Below are positions 1-8,377 of a stretch of 64,000 nucleotides of DNA, piece by piece (position 1 is the stretch's first letter; each line of letters starts with the position of its first letter). A program made the translations under genes and the position numbers. The notes below the pieces were generated by a model. The model was given only the letters and a program-made list of their open reading frames with translations. It was not told the origin of the DNA and searched no databases. This stretch comes from Pseudomonas kielensis (GTDB taxonomy: Bacteria > Pseudomonadota > Gammaproteobacteria > Pseudomonadales > Pseudomonadaceae), in NCBI RefSeq assembly GCF_014236655.1, contig NZ_JACMYG010000008.1, positions 62,001-126,000 of the forward strand, read 5' to 3'.

Positions 1-2597
1 CGCTGCGCAGCTTCAACGGTGAGGTGGCGTACCGCGACGGTAACTACCTGGGTAACTTCAAGGCAGCACTGGACGGCCCCGCCGGGGCCTTCAGCCTGAG
101 CAGCCCGTTCAGTGGCGACCTGACGCAAATCTTCCTGCCGCAACTGCAGTTGGTCGCCGGGCAGGGCAAGGCCGCCGGGCATTTGAACCTGAAGTTTGCC
201 GACGGCATTGCCTGGGACACCGCGCTGGACCTGTCGGCGATCAACCCGGCGTACTGGCTGGCGGAGCTGCCGGGCACCCTGGCCGGGCCGTTGCGCAGCA
301 AGGGCGAGATGCGCAATGAACAACTGAGCCTGAGTGCCGACCTCGACCTCAAGGGCAAACTGCGTGGCCAGCCTGCGGTGCTGCAAGCCAAGGCCGACGG
401 CGCGGGCGAGCGCTGGAACCTCAGCGCCTTGCAGATCCGCCTGGGTGAAAACCGCATCGATGGCAGCGCCAGCCTGCAGCAAACACTCAGCGGCCAGCTC
501 GACATCAAGGCTCCGCGCCTGGCCCAGTTGTGGCCGCAGTTGCGCGGCCAGCTCAATGGCCGGCTCGACGTCGCAGGCACATTGCAGGCGCCCCAGGGCA
601 AGCTCGCCCTGCAGGGCGTGCAGTTGGCCCTGGCTGACAATCGCCTGAAAAGCCTCAACCTCGACGCCACCCTCGACAGCGCACAACGGGCGCAGATCGA
701 CCTCAAGGGCAGCGGCATTGCGGTCGGCGACAACCAGTTGGGCACCCTGACGGCCACTGGCACGGGCACCCTCAAGCAGCAGACGCTAGAACTGGACCTG
801 CAAGGCCCATTGGTGAAACTGGCGCTGGGCCTGGACGGCAACCTGGATCAAGGCAACTGGCGTGGACGCTTGGCCAGCGGCGACATTCAGGCCGGTGGCC
901 AGGACTGGAAGCTGCAGAGTCCGGCGAAGATCGAACGCCTGGCCGATGGCAAGCTGACCTTCGGCGCCCACTGCTGGATGTCCGGCCCTGCCAGTTTGTG
1001 TGGCGAGGATCAGCGCCTGATGCCCGAGCCGAAACTGCGCTATCACCTCAAGCAATTCCCAATCGACAGCCTGGCGCAATGGCTGCCCAAGGATTTCGCC
1101 TGGCAGGGCACGCTCAACGCCGATGTGCAACTGGACCTGCCGGCCAGCGGGCCGAAAGGCCAGGTGCTGGTGGATGCCAGCGGCGGCACTTTGCGCATGA
1201 AGGACAAGGATCAATGGCTGGATTTCCCCTACCAGACGCTGAAACTCACCAGCACCCTCAACCCCAAGCGCATCGACACCCAACTGAATTTTGTCGGCGG
1301 CAAGCTGGGCGAGCTGATGGTGCAGGCGCAGATCAATCCGCTGCCTAAAAACAAACCCCTGAGTGGGTCCTTTCGCCTCAGTGGGCTGGACCTCTCGGTG
1401 GCGCGGCCGTTCGTGCCAATGGTCGAGAAACTGGCCGGCCGCCTGAACGGCAGCGGCACGTTGTCCGGCGGGCTGCTGGCGCCCCAGGTCAACGGCAACC
1501 TGGCCTTGAGCGAGGGTGAGATTTCCGGGCCGCAGCTGCCGACCGGGTTCGAGGCCTTGCAGTTGCAGGCACAGATTGCCGGTGAAAGCGTGCAACTCAA
1601 CGGCAACTGGAAAAGCGGCAAAAGCGGGCAGGGCAGCCTCATGGGCCAGGTGGACTGGGGGCAGGCGCTGGTGGTCGACCTCAGCGTGCGGGGCAGCCAA
1701 CTGCCGGTGAGCGTCGAACCCTACGCGGCCCTGGAAGTGGCGCCGGACCTTAAGATCTCGATCAAGGACGACAAGCTGGCGATCACCGGCAAGGTGCACG
1801 TGCCCAAGGGCGAGATCACCGTGCGCGAGTTGCCGCCATCGACGGTCAAGGTCTCCGATGACACGGTGATCGTTGGGTACCAGACCGAAGAGGGCAAGGC
1901 ACCGCTGGCCATGGCCATGGATGTCGAAGTGATCGTGGGCGAAGACCGGCTCAGCTTTGCCGGTTTTGGCCTGACCGCCAACGTCAAGGGGCATGTGCAT
2001 ATCGGCGACAACCTCGACACCCGGGGTGAGCTGTGGCTCAACGACGGGCGTTACCGCGCCTATGGCCAGCGCCTGACGGTACGCCGCGCGCGGCTACTGT
2101 TCGCCGGGCCCATCGACCAGCCGTACCTGGACATCGAAGCGATTCGCCAGACCGACGACATCATTGCCGGTATCCGCCTGAGCGGTAGCGCCGAGCAGCC
2201 GACCACCCAGATCTTCTCGGAGCCGGCGATGAGCCAGGAGCAAGCATTGTCCTACCTGGTGCTCGGCCGTCCCCTGAGTTCCAACGGTGAAGACAACAAC
2301 ATGCTCGCGCAAGCGGCGCTGGGGCTCGGGTTGATGGGCAGCTCGGACCTCACCGGTAGCCTGGCGAAGAACCTGGGCATCGACGATTTCCAGCTCGACA
2401 CCGAGGGCAGCGGCACCGCCACCAGCGTGGTGGCCAGTGGTGACATTACCGAGAAGCTCAGCCTGCGCTACGGTGTCGGCGTGTTCGAACCGGCCAACAC
2501 CATCGCCTTGCGCTACAAGCTGAGCAAAAAGGTTTACCTGGAAGCCGCCAGTGGCATCGCCAGCTCGCTGGACATCTTCTACAAGCGGGATTTCTAA
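1..2597 (+). CDS. tamB: Translocation and assembly module protein TamB, 3' part
   Basis: The frame is open from the left edge (first full codon at base 3), so the gene begins outside the window and only about 865 C-terminal residues are seen. The product is a long run of short alternating hydrophobic/polar beta-repeats, ending in the DUF490/TamB C-terminal domain with the closing segment on SSLDIFYKRDF, typical of the family. TamB is an inner-membrane-anchored periplasmic protein that works with the Omp85 protein TamA in outer-membrane protein assembly and lipid transport to the outer membrane. tamA would be expected just upstream. Family assignment is firm from the C-terminal domain; the N-terminal anchor is not visible. 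Confidence 0.93.
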   Translation, partial: LRSFNGEVAYRDGNYLGNFKAALDGPAGAFSLSSPFSGDLTQIFLPQLQLVAGQGKAAGHLNLKFADGIAWDTALDLSAINPAYWLAELPGTLAGPLRSKGEMRNEQLSLSADLDLKGKLRGQPAVLQAKADGAGERWNLSALQIRLGENRIDGSASLQQTLSGQLDIKAPRLAQLWPQLRGQLNGRLDVAGTLQAPQGKLALQGVQLALADNRLKSLNLDATLDSAQRAQIDLKGSGIAVGDNQLGTLTATGTGTLKQQTLELDLQGPLVKLALGLDGNLDQGNWRGRLASGDIQAGGQDWKLQSPAKIERLADGKLTFGAHCWMSGPASLCGEDQRLMPEPKLRYHLKQFPIDSLAQWLPKDFAWQGTLNADVQLDLPASGPKGQVLVDASGGTLRMKDKDQWLDFPYQTLKLTSTLNPKRIDTQLNFVGGKLGELMVQAQINPLPKNKPLSGSFRLSGLDLSVARPFVPMVEKLAGRLNGSGTLSGGLLAPQVNGNLALSEGEISGPQLPTGFEALQLQAQIAGESVQLNGNWKSGKSGQGSLMGQVDWGQALVVDLSVRGSQLPVSVEPYAALEVAPDLKISIKDDKLAITGKVHVPKGEITVRELPPSTVKVSDDTVIVGYQTEEGKAPLAMAMDVEVIVGEDRLSFAGFGLTANVKGHVHIGDNLDTRGELWLNDGRYRAYGQRLTVRRARLLFAGPIDQPYLDIEAIRQTDDIIAGIRLSGSAEQPTTQIFSEPAMSQEQALSYLVLGRPLSSNGEDNNMLAQAALGLGLMGSSDLTGSLAKNLGIDDFQLDTEGSGTATSVVASGDITEKLSLRYGVGVFEPANTIALRYKLSKKVYLEAASGIASSLDIFYKRDF

Positions 2598-2984
2598 GGG
2601 GCCGGCCTTGTTGGGCCGATAGGAGCTGCTGTCGTTTGGTCTTGCTCTTGGTCTTGTGGGTATATCCGTTGCTGCGGTAACGGCGGCTTAGGGTTCCGCC
2701 CTTACGTGAACTGCCCCCCGAAAGTTGGACAGGGGACGCTATTGATTTAATGCCTGGGTCCGAAACTGCACCTCCTCTCGATGTATGCGGCTTCGCCGCA
2801 TGGCGCTACGCGCCTCCCCCTGATGGACACCTTCGCTCAGCCTGCCGAAGGGGCAGGTGGATCAAGATCAAAAGCCAGAGCACGGCGACCTGTGAGTCGG
2901 CCTGAGTGGTAAGAGCGGACGAGGCGGCCTATCGGCCGACCTGCTTTTCTTGGCTGGGATATCTCTGTGGGATATCTCTATTGT

Positions 2985-3008
2985 GGGAGCGGGCTTGCCC
3001 GCGATGAC
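2985..3008 (+). repeat. REP-like palindromic unit
   Basis: GTGGGAGCGGGCTTGCCCGC followed by GATG is the familiar Pseudomonas REP core: a short palindrome, GCGGGC-TT-GCCCGC, next to a conserved GTGGGA head. A degenerate second unit with a GTGGGAG head lies near 3210. Such units are scattered between genes of fluorescent pseudomonads and mark non-coding DNA. Confidence 0.75.
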
Positions 3009-3308
3009 GATCTCCGCCAAACCACAGATCTCGGCAATCCCCCAATCCCCCGTAGCAGCTGTCGAGCCCGCGAGGCTGCGTTCGAGGACGCAGTCCTCGC
3101 CGCCCTTCAACGCACCGATTTCCCTTATTTAAACCTTCACTGATCCTGCCGACGGTGCAGGTGGATCAAAGCCAAAGTCCGCCTGGCTTTTTCTGGTGTC
3201 GCATTCCCTGTGGGAGAGCCGGGCGGCGCTTCGTTTGCTCGCGATAGTGGTCTGGCGATTGCCTGTTTTATAAATTGCAAAGCTTGCTAACGATTTAATT
3301 TGACATTC

Positions 3309-3354
3309 ACTGCCTAGGCAGTAATATCTCGACACATATTCACTGCCTAGGCAG
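3309..3354. promoter_or_regulatory. Two tandem palindromic operators upstream of marR
   Basis: ACTGCCTAGGCAGT (3309-3322) is a perfect 14-bp palindrome; ACTGCCTAGGCAG (3342-3354) repeats it with a perfect 12-bp core. Their starts lie 33 bp apart, about three helical turns, so two dimers would sit on the same face. The second copy ends 15 bp before the marR start, a good place for MarR autorepression of the efflux operon. Confidence 0.82.
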
Positions 3355-3369
3355 CCAATAGGTCGTCAG

Positions 3370-3843
3370 ATGAAGCATTTCTCCCCGGAAAACTTTCGCA
3401 ATTGCCACCTCGGTCTACTGCTGGGGCGCGCCGCCTTGCTCAAGGACCGGATCATCGACACCCACATGGAACCCCACGGCATCACTGCCGCGCAGTTCAA
3501 GGTGTTGATCATCATGGCCCAGTACGGCGTCGACACCCCGGCCGAGCTGTGCCGCCACCTGTCCCTGGACAGCGGCTCGATGACCCGCATGCTCGACCGT
3601 CTGGAGCACAAAGGCCTGCTGGCCCGCCAACGCTGCGCAGACGACCGGCGCCTGGTGCGCCTGGCCCTGACCGAGGAAGGCCAGGTGCTGGCCGACCAGT
3701 TGCCGGGCATTGGCGTCAACGCGATGAATCAGTTGGCCGGCGCCCTTGACGCCGAGGAGTTGCAGACCCTGGAAGCCATCCTCAAGAAAATTTTGCTGGC
3801 CGCCGGTGATCCCATCACCGTGCTGCGCTTAGGTGACACGTGA
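3370..3843 (+). CDS. MarR-family transcriptional repressor of the efflux operon
   Basis: 157 residues, usual MarR size. The winged-helix core is visible from about residue 45 (ITAAQFKVLIIMAQYG) through the recognition helix (LDSGSMTRMLDRLE) and the wing (ADDRRLVRLALTEEG). It is the first gene of a run that continues with a membrane-fusion protein and a 14-TM exporter, the emrRAB layout, so it probably represses that pump and releases on binding phenolic or lipophilic ligands. Two near-identical palindromes lie directly upstream. Its TGA overlaps the GTG of the next small frame. The regulated drug cannot be told from sequence. Confidence 0.9.
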   Translation: MKHFSPENFRNCHLGLLLGRAALLKDRIIDTHMEPHGITAAQFKVLIIMAQYGVDTPAELCRHLSLDSGSMTRMLDRLEHKGLLARQRCADDRRLVRLALTEEGQVLADQLPGIGVNAMNQLAGALDAEELQTLEAILKKILLAAGDPITVLRLGDT

Positions 3844-4040
3844 GCCATAAAACCCTGGGTGCTCGCCTGGGCCTGGTGCTGCCTGCCGTACTGCTCGGCG
3901 CCCAACGTCAGTTGGCGAACCTCAATGCCGAACAGATCGATCTGTCGATTCAACTGATGCAGGCCCTGGGTGGCGGCTTTCAGGGCGAAACCCTGGCTGC
4001 GGCCGGCCCATCTCCGGCGCCTGCCACGCGAAATCAATAA
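3840..4040 (+). pseudogene. Internally deleted outer-membrane efflux protein (OprM/NodT type) relic
   Basis: A 66-residue frame starting at GTG inside the marR stop codon. Its first 19 residues look like a signal sequence (KTLGARLGLVLPAVLL). The rest, beginning GAQRQLANLNAEQIDLSIQL, matches in style the extreme C-terminus of NodT/OprM outer-membrane factors, where an AQRQL-type helix precedes an IQLMQALGGGF-like end. A full factor has roughly 450-500 residues, so about 400 internal residues are missing while frame and position between regulator and membrane-fusion gene are kept. This is best read as an in-frame deletion remnant of the third pump gene. Homology is judged by eye. Confidence 0.7.
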
Positions 4041-4055
4041 TTCAAGGTACTCGTC

Positions 4056-5258
4056 ATGGCCAACGTGCAGAACACTCCGATTCCTGAAACCGCCCCAGAC
4101 ACGGGCAACCCCGGCAAACGCAAGTTCATGCTGCTGGTGCTGACACTGCTGGTGGTCATGGGCTGCCTCGGCGTCTGGGGCTGGCACCACCTCTACGGGC
4201 GCTGGAACGAAAGCACTGATGACGCCTATGTGAACGGCAACGTGGTGGCAATTACCCCGCTGGTCACCGGCACCGTGATCAGCATTGGCGCGGACGATGG
4301 CGACCTGGTCCATGAAGGTCAGGTGCTCGTCAACTTCGACCCCAACGACGCCGAAGTCGGCCTGCAAAGTGCCCAGGCCAACCTGGCGCGCACGGTGCGC
4401 CAGGTACGTGGCTTGTACAGCAATGTCGATGGCATGAAGGCCCAGGTCAATGCGCAGAAGGCGGAAGTTCAGAAGGCCCAGGAAAACTACAACCGACGCA
4501 AGAGTCTGGCCGCCGGCGGGGCGATTTCCCAGGAAGAACTGTCCCATGCCCGGGATGACCTGACCTCGGCGCAAAACGCCCTGGCCAATGCCCAGCAACA
4601 ATTACAGACCAGCAGCGCGCTGGTGGACGACACCGTGGTGTCCTCCCATCCGGACGTGCAGGCGGCTGCCGCGCAATTGCGCCAGGCCTACCTGACGAAG
4701 GCCCGCAGCACCCTGATCGCCCCGGTCACCGGCTACGTGGCCAAGCGCACCGTGCAACTGGGACAACGGGTGCAGCCGGGCACGGCCTTGATGGCGGTGA
4801 TCCCCCTCGACCAGTTGTGGATCGACGCCAATTTCAAGGAAACCCAGCTACGCGACATGCGCATCGGCCAAACGGTGGACATCGAAGCCGACCTGTATGG
4901 CAGCGATGTGAAGTTCAGCGGCACCATCGACAGCCTCGGTGCGGGCACCGGCAGCGCGTTTGCCTTGCTGCCGGCGCAGAACGCCACCGGTAACTGGATC
5001 AAGATCGTGCAGCGGGTGCCGGTGCGTATCCACATCAACGCCGAACAACTGGCCGAACATCCGTTGCGCGTCGGCCTGTCGACTCTGGTCAAGGTCGACC
5101 TGCGCGACCAGAGCGGCCCGGTGCTGGCGCAGCAGCCACCGCAAAAGGCTTCGTTCAGTACCTCCATCTACGACCGTCAGTTGACCGACGCCGACGCGCT
5201 GATCAGCCGCCTGATCCATGACAACAGTTCAGTGGCGAGCAAAACCGCGCAGCGCTGA
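4056..5258 (+). CDS. HlyD/EmrA-family membrane fusion protein
   Basis: 400 residues. There is a short cytoplasmic N-terminus, one membrane helix at about residues 24-46, then the conserved STDDAYVNGN entry to the lipoyl domain, a long alpha-helical coiled-coil hairpin (about 95-200), the second lipoyl half (APVTGYVAKRTVQLGQRVQPG) and a beta-barrel domain. It would sit in the inner membrane and bridge the exporter encoded next to an outer-membrane channel. AAGGTA precedes the ATG by a normal distance. The next gene starts 66 bp later and reads as the same operon. The partner channel gene upstream is only a relic, so the pump would need to borrow a channel encoded elsewhere. Confidence 0.92.
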   Translation: MANVQNTPIPETAPDTGNPGKRKFMLLVLTLLVVMGCLGVWGWHHLYGRWNESTDDAYVNGNVVAITPLVTGTVISIGADDGDLVHEGQVLVNFDPNDAEVGLQSAQANLARTVRQVRGLYSNVDGMKAQVNAQKAEVQKAQENYNRRKSLAAGGAISQEELSHARDDLTSAQNALANAQQQLQTSSALVDDTVVSSHPDVQAAAAQLRQAYLTKARSTLIAPVTGYVAKRTVQLGQRVQPGTALMAVIPLDQLWIDANFKETQLRDMRIGQTVDIEADLYGSDVKFSGTIDSLGAGTGSAFALLPAQNATGNWIKIVQRVPVRIHINAEQLAEHPLRVGLSTLVKVDLRDQSGPVLAQQPPQKASFSTSIYDRQLTDADALISRLIHDNSSVASKTAQR

Positions 5259-5324
5259 TTTCGCCCATCCGACCGCTGCGCCGCCCCAAGGGCGCAGCAC
5301 CTGCCTCGATTCAAAGGATTCGCG

Positions 5325-6854
5325 ATGAGCAATAACGCGTCTTTCAGCCCGCCCAGCCTGCTGCTCGCCACCATTGGCCTGTCACTGGCGACCTTCATGC
5401 AGGTGCTCGATACCACCATCGCCAACGTGGCGTTGCCGACTATTTCCGGCAACCTGGGGGTGAGCTCGGAGCAGGGCACCTGGGTGATTACCTCGTTTGC
5501 CGTGAGCAACGCGATTGCCTTGCCGCTGACCGGCTGGCTGAGCCGGCGCTTTGGCGAGGTCAAGTTGTTCCTGTGGGCGACCATCCTGTTTGTGCTGGCC
5601 TCGTTCCTGTGCGGTATTTCCACCTCGATGCCGGAGTTGATTGGCTTTCGTGTATTGCAAGGGCTGGTAGCCGGTCCGCTGTACCCGATGACCCAGACCC
5701 TGCTGATCGCGGTCTATCCGCCGGCCAGGCGCGGCATGGCCCTGGCGTTGCTGGCGATGGTCACGGTGGTGGCGCCGATTGCCGGGCCGATCCTCGGGGG
5801 CTGGATCACCGACAGCTACAGCTGGCCCTGGATCTTTTTCATCAACGTGCCCATCGGGGTCTTCGCGGTGACGGTGGTCCGTCAGCAGCTCAAGGCCCGT
5901 CCTGTGGTCACCAGTCACCAGCCGATGGACTACGTGGGGTTGATCAGCCTGATCGTCGGCGTGGGGGCATTGCAGATCATCCTCGACAAGGGCAATGACC
6001 TGGACTGGTTCGAGTCGAATTTCATCCTGATTGGCGCGGCCATTTCGGTGATTGCCCTGGCGGTGTTCGTGATCTGGGAAATGACAGACCAGCACCCGGT
6101 GGTCAATCTGCGGCTGTTTGCCCATCGCAACTTTCGCATTGGCACCCTTGTGCTGGTCTTGGGTTATGCCGGGTTCTTTGGCATCAACCTGATCCTGCCG
6201 CAGTGGCTGCAGACCCAGATGGGCTATACCGCGACCTGGGCCGGCCTGGCGGTGGCACCGATCGGTATCCTGCCGGTGCTGATGTCGCCATTTGTCGGCA
6301 AGTACGCGCACAAGTTCGACCTGCGTCTGCTGGCCGGGCTGGCGTTCCTCGCGATTGGCCTGAGCTGCTTCATGCGCGCCGGGTTTACCAATGAGGTGGA
6401 CTTCCAGCACGTGGCGCTGGTGCAACTGTTCATGGGCATTGGTGTGGCGCTGTTCTTCATGCCGACCCTGAGCATCCTGATGTCGGACCTGCCACCCCAG
6501 CAGATCGCCGATGGCGCCGGGCTCGCCACCTTCCTGCGGACCCTGGGCGGCAGCTTCGCGGCCTCCCTGACCACCTGGATCTGGATCCGCCGCGCCGATC
6601 AGCATCACGCTTACCTGAGCGAACACCTGAGCACTTTCGACCCGGCCACCCGGGACGCCCTCAATACCCTGGGGGGCGCGGGCAACGCGGCTTATGCCCA
6701 ACTTGACCAGGTCCTGACCAGCCAAGCCTACATGCTGTCCACCGTGGACTATTTCACGCTGCTGGGCTGGGGTTTTGTCGGCTTGATCCTGTTGGTATGG
6801 CTGGCTAAACCACCGTTCTCGGCGAAGGCTGGACCCGAAGCGAGCGGGCATTGA
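5325..6854 (+). CDS. DHA2-family (EmrB-like) 14-TM drug:H+ antiporter
   Basis: 509 residues with about 14 hydrophobic segments. DHA2 hallmarks are present: the TM1 motif LDTTIANVALPTISG, the loop motif GWLSRRFGEVKLF, and the antiporter motif in TM5 (AIAGPILGGWITDSYSWPWIFFINVPIG). It exports lipophilic or anionic compounds using proton influx. It follows the membrane-fusion gene in a three-gene emrRAB-type operon; AAAGGATTCGCG provides the ribosome site. The substrate is unknown. In related pseudomonads such operons answer to phenolics and uncouplers, but that is family knowledge only. Confidence 0.93.
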   Translation: MSNNASFSPPSLLLATIGLSLATFMQVLDTTIANVALPTISGNLGVSSEQGTWVITSFAVSNAIALPLTGWLSRRFGEVKLFLWATILFVLASFLCGISTSMPELIGFRVLQGLVAGPLYPMTQTLLIAVYPPARRGMALALLAMVTVVAPIAGPILGGWITDSYSWPWIFFINVPIGVFAVTVVRQQLKARPVVTSHQPMDYVGLISLIVGVGALQIILDKGNDLDWFESNFILIGAAISVIALAVFVIWEMTDQHPVVNLRLFAHRNFRIGTLVLVLGYAGFFGINLILPQWLQTQMGYTATWAGLAVAPIGILPVLMSPFVGKYAHKFDLRLLAGLAFLAIGLSCFMRAGFTNEVDFQHVALVQLFMGIGVALFFMPTLSILMSDLPPQQIADGAGLATFLRTLGGSFAASLTTWIWIRRADQHHAYLSEHLSTFDPATRDALNTLGGAGNAAYAQLDQVLTSQAYMLSTVDYFTLLGWGFVGLILLVWLAKPPFSAKAGPEASGH

Positions 6855-6870
6855 GCGGCTTGCCATTGTA

Positions 6871-7032
6871 GGAGCATGGCTTGCCAGCGATGAGCATGGG
6901 TATCTACGCAACTTTGTAGTGGCCCACAGCTGCAACGTCGCAACACAGTTGTATAGATACCTATGCAGCGATGAGGCCGGCACAGCCAGCATTTATGGCG
7001 CCTGAGACACCGCCATCGCGAGCAAGCTCACC
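6871..7032. repeat. REP pair flanking a long hairpin (REPIN-like element)
   Basis: A REP-like head (TGTAGGAGCATGGCTTGCCA, near 6869-6888) and an opposing unit reading CATCGCGAGCAAGCTC (near 7014-7029) enclose an inverted repeat. GGTATCTACGCAACTTTGT (6899-6917) pairs with ACACAGTTGTATAGATACC (6943-6961), 16 of 19 positions. The segment fills the space between the exporter and the convergent GNAT gene and encodes nothing obvious. Confidence 0.65.
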
Positions 7033-7039
7033 ACGAGGC

Positions 7040-7468
7040 TCAGTCAATCAGGCGCTTCTGGAAGAAGTAGCGCTTGCTCCCCAGCGGGTAGTCGACAATC
7101 TGCCCGACTTCGGTGAAGCCCAGCGAGCGGTAGAAGCCCGGTGCCTGGAATTCGAAGGTGTCGAGGTACATGCCAATGCAGCCTTTTTCCCGCGCCAGTT
7201 CCTCGGCCATGTGCATCAGCCGGGCGCCAATACCCTGGCCCCGTAGCTGTTCCTGCACGGACAGCAGGTCGATGAACAGCCATTGGTAGAACATTTTCCC
7301 GTAGAGCCCACCAAGGATTGCTTCGCTGTGTTCATCGCGAACCAGCAAGGCGATTTCCTGATAGTGGCCGTCACCGGCATGGGCAATGTTGTGGGCGCGC
7401 AGCGGGTCGAGAATGGCCTGGCGTTCTGCAGGTTGCGGGTCTTGGGTGAATTCGATGCGCACGGGCAT
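7040..7468 (-). CDS. GNAT-family N-acetyltransferase
   Basis: 142 residues beginning MPVRIEFTQDPQ; this start is chosen because AAGGAC lies 8 bp upstream, whereas the longer open frame runs through a terminator. The acetyl-CoA loop is visible as QEQLRGQGIGARLMHMAEELAREKG and is followed by the typical GFYRSLGF end (APGFYRSLGFTEVGQIVDY). It would transfer an acetyl group to a small-molecule or protein amine in the cytoplasm; the substrate cannot be told. It is monocistronic and convergent with the exporter gene, with REP-like DNA between them. Confidence 0.85.
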   Translation of the reverse strand: MPVRIEFTQDPQPAERQAILDPLRAHNIAHAGDGHYQEIALLVRDEHSEAILGGLYGKMFYQWLFIDLLSVQEQLRGQGIGARLMHMAEELAREKGCIGMYLDTFEFQAPGFYRSLGFTEVGQIVDYPLGSKRYFFQKRLID

Positions 7469-7560
7469 GGTCGACGTCCTTGTGTCGGGGGGAAGGGGAT
7501 GCAGACGCAGCCTAGCTTGTGTGGCGGGGTAGGGGAAAGTCGCAGGGACGTGTCGAGCGC

Positions 7561-7590
7561 AAAAAAAAGCCCGCATGGGGTGTGCGGGCT
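7561..7590 (-). terminator. Rho-independent terminator without an obvious upstream gene
   Basis: Read on the minus strand: AGCCCGCA - ACCCCAT - TGCGGGCT followed by eight T. It lies upstream of the GNAT gene, and nothing coding ends before it on that strand. A TTATAGT box lies about 35 bp further upstream (near 7616-7622), so a very short transcript or a leader attenuator is possible. Confidence 0.7.
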
Positions 7591-7821
7591 GAATGTTCCT
7601 TGGATGTGCGCGCTGACTATAAGGGGCGCGCCGGGCGGGCGGGGTGAAGAATTTGTCATGTAGCTGGCCGTTCGTCCGCTGGCCGGCACCTTGGCGGGCT
7701 GGCCCTTTCAAAGCGGTATGGCTCGTGCGTTGGCCTCTCGACCGTTCACCCGCGGGTGGCCACGACGAGAAGCTGCGGGTGTAAGTTGAGTGCGGGCTTG
7801 TCGACTTCAATGGAGGTGGCT

Positions 7822-8010
7822 ATGAGTATTCCCATGCTGAGCAAAATGCACATGAACGGTTATGAACTGGTGAGCGTCAACAGCGGCCCCTGGCGGGTCT
7901 GCACGCAACGTGACCGGATCGGCACCTTTGCCACCCGGGAAGAGGCGCTGGCATTCGCGGCCTCGCTGCCGGGCTACAAGCCCCGCACGGCACCGACCAC
8001 TAACCGTTAG
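7822..8010 (+). CDS. Small conserved-looking hypothetical protein
   Basis: 62 residues from MSIPMLSKMHMNGYELVSV, preceded by GGAGGTGGCT, a strong ribosome site that fixes this start over the upstream in-frame ATG. The body reads NSGPWRVCTQRDRIGTF then ATREEALAFAASLPGY, a compact fold with a strand followed by the EEALAFAASL helix, much like DUF2188-type domains. There is no signal peptide or membrane helix. Function unknown. A long inverted repeat follows its stop codon. Confidence 0.75.
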   Translation: MSIPMLSKMHMNGYELVSVNSGPWRVCTQRDRIGTFATREEALAFAASLPGYKPRTAPTTNR

Positions 8011-8017
8011 GCACCCA

Positions 8018-8093
8018 CTGGTTCGCGATGGAGCTCAAGCATTCCGCAGGCGTGTTCTCTCCACGCGGCGTGCTGGCGTCCATCGCGAACCAG
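8018..8093. repeat. 15-bp inverted repeat with 46-bp loop
   Basis: CTGGTTCGCGATGGA (8018-8032) is perfectly repeated in inverse at 8079-8093. The loop holds a second small stem, GCGTG (8050-8054) with CACGC (8062-8066). There is no T-run, so it is more like a REPIN-type double hairpin than a simple terminator, although it could protect the mRNA end of the small gene just upstream. Confidence 0.7.
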
Positions 8094-8108
8094 CCGGCTG
8101 TTGCACCC

Positions 8109-8291
8109 TCAGGATTTTCGCCGGTCAGGTCCGGTCGGGTTGCCGGTGTCGAGCAGTCGGCGCTCTAGAAGCACGTTCTGCAGGGCCTGACGGTCGGTGG
8201 GAGCCAGTTGATGCTGGCGTTCCTTGAGTTCAAGCAGAATCGGGTTGGACCAAGTGCGATAGGTCCGCTCGGCCTGTTGAATCGGGTTCAT
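8109..8291 (-). CDS. Small hypothetical protein
   Basis: 60 residues from MNPIQQAERTYRTWSNPI. GGGAG sits 6 bp before this ATG; an alternative ATG two codons upstream has a poorer site. The sequence is hydrophilic and helical (LLELKERQHQLAPTDRQALQ) and ends RRLLDTGNPTGPDRRKS, with no membrane segment. It lies just upstream (minus-strand sense) of the preceding gene's repeat and downstream of the SRAP gene, possibly in one transcript. I do not recognise the family. Confidence 0.6.
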   Translation of the reverse strand: MNPIQQAERTYRTWSNPILLELKERQHQLAPTDRQALQNVLLERRLLDTGNPTGPDRRKS

Positions 8292-8377
8292 CTTCATCTC
8301 CCAGCCAAGAGGGTTCACGAGAAGGGCACCGCGCACAGGCTAGTCGAGAAACCTGTCACTCGCCAGGCGCCGGCGGG

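Larger units (their letters stand above)
2598..3369. other. Long intergenic stretch with repeat debris
   Basis: No convincing gene is seen in these 772 bases. They hold a segment resembling the terminal repeat of an IS3-type element near 2709-2732 (ACTGCCCCCCGAAAGTTGGA), a REP-like unit at 2985-3008 (TGTGGGAGCGGGCTTGCCCG), a weaker REP-like unit around 3210-3245, and the marR operators at the right end. The short open frames on both strands lack ribosome binding sites and normal codon use. Confidence 0.6.

Noticed and set aside
786-2000. Long minus-strand open frame inside tamB
   Set aside because: It mirrors the GC-rich codon pattern of tamB, has no ribosome site, and its product is rich in His, Gln and Arg as expected of an antisense shadow.
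2705-2760. Possible IS end beside tamB
   Set aside because: The GCCCCCCGAAAGTTGGAC segment resembles an IS3-type terminus, but no partner repeat or transposase fragment is visible, so it is not called as an element.
5382-6992. 536-codon minus-strand frame over the exporter gene
   Set aside because: Antisense shadow of a well-supported 14-TM transporter; the product is a His/Gln/Arg-rich sequence without domains.
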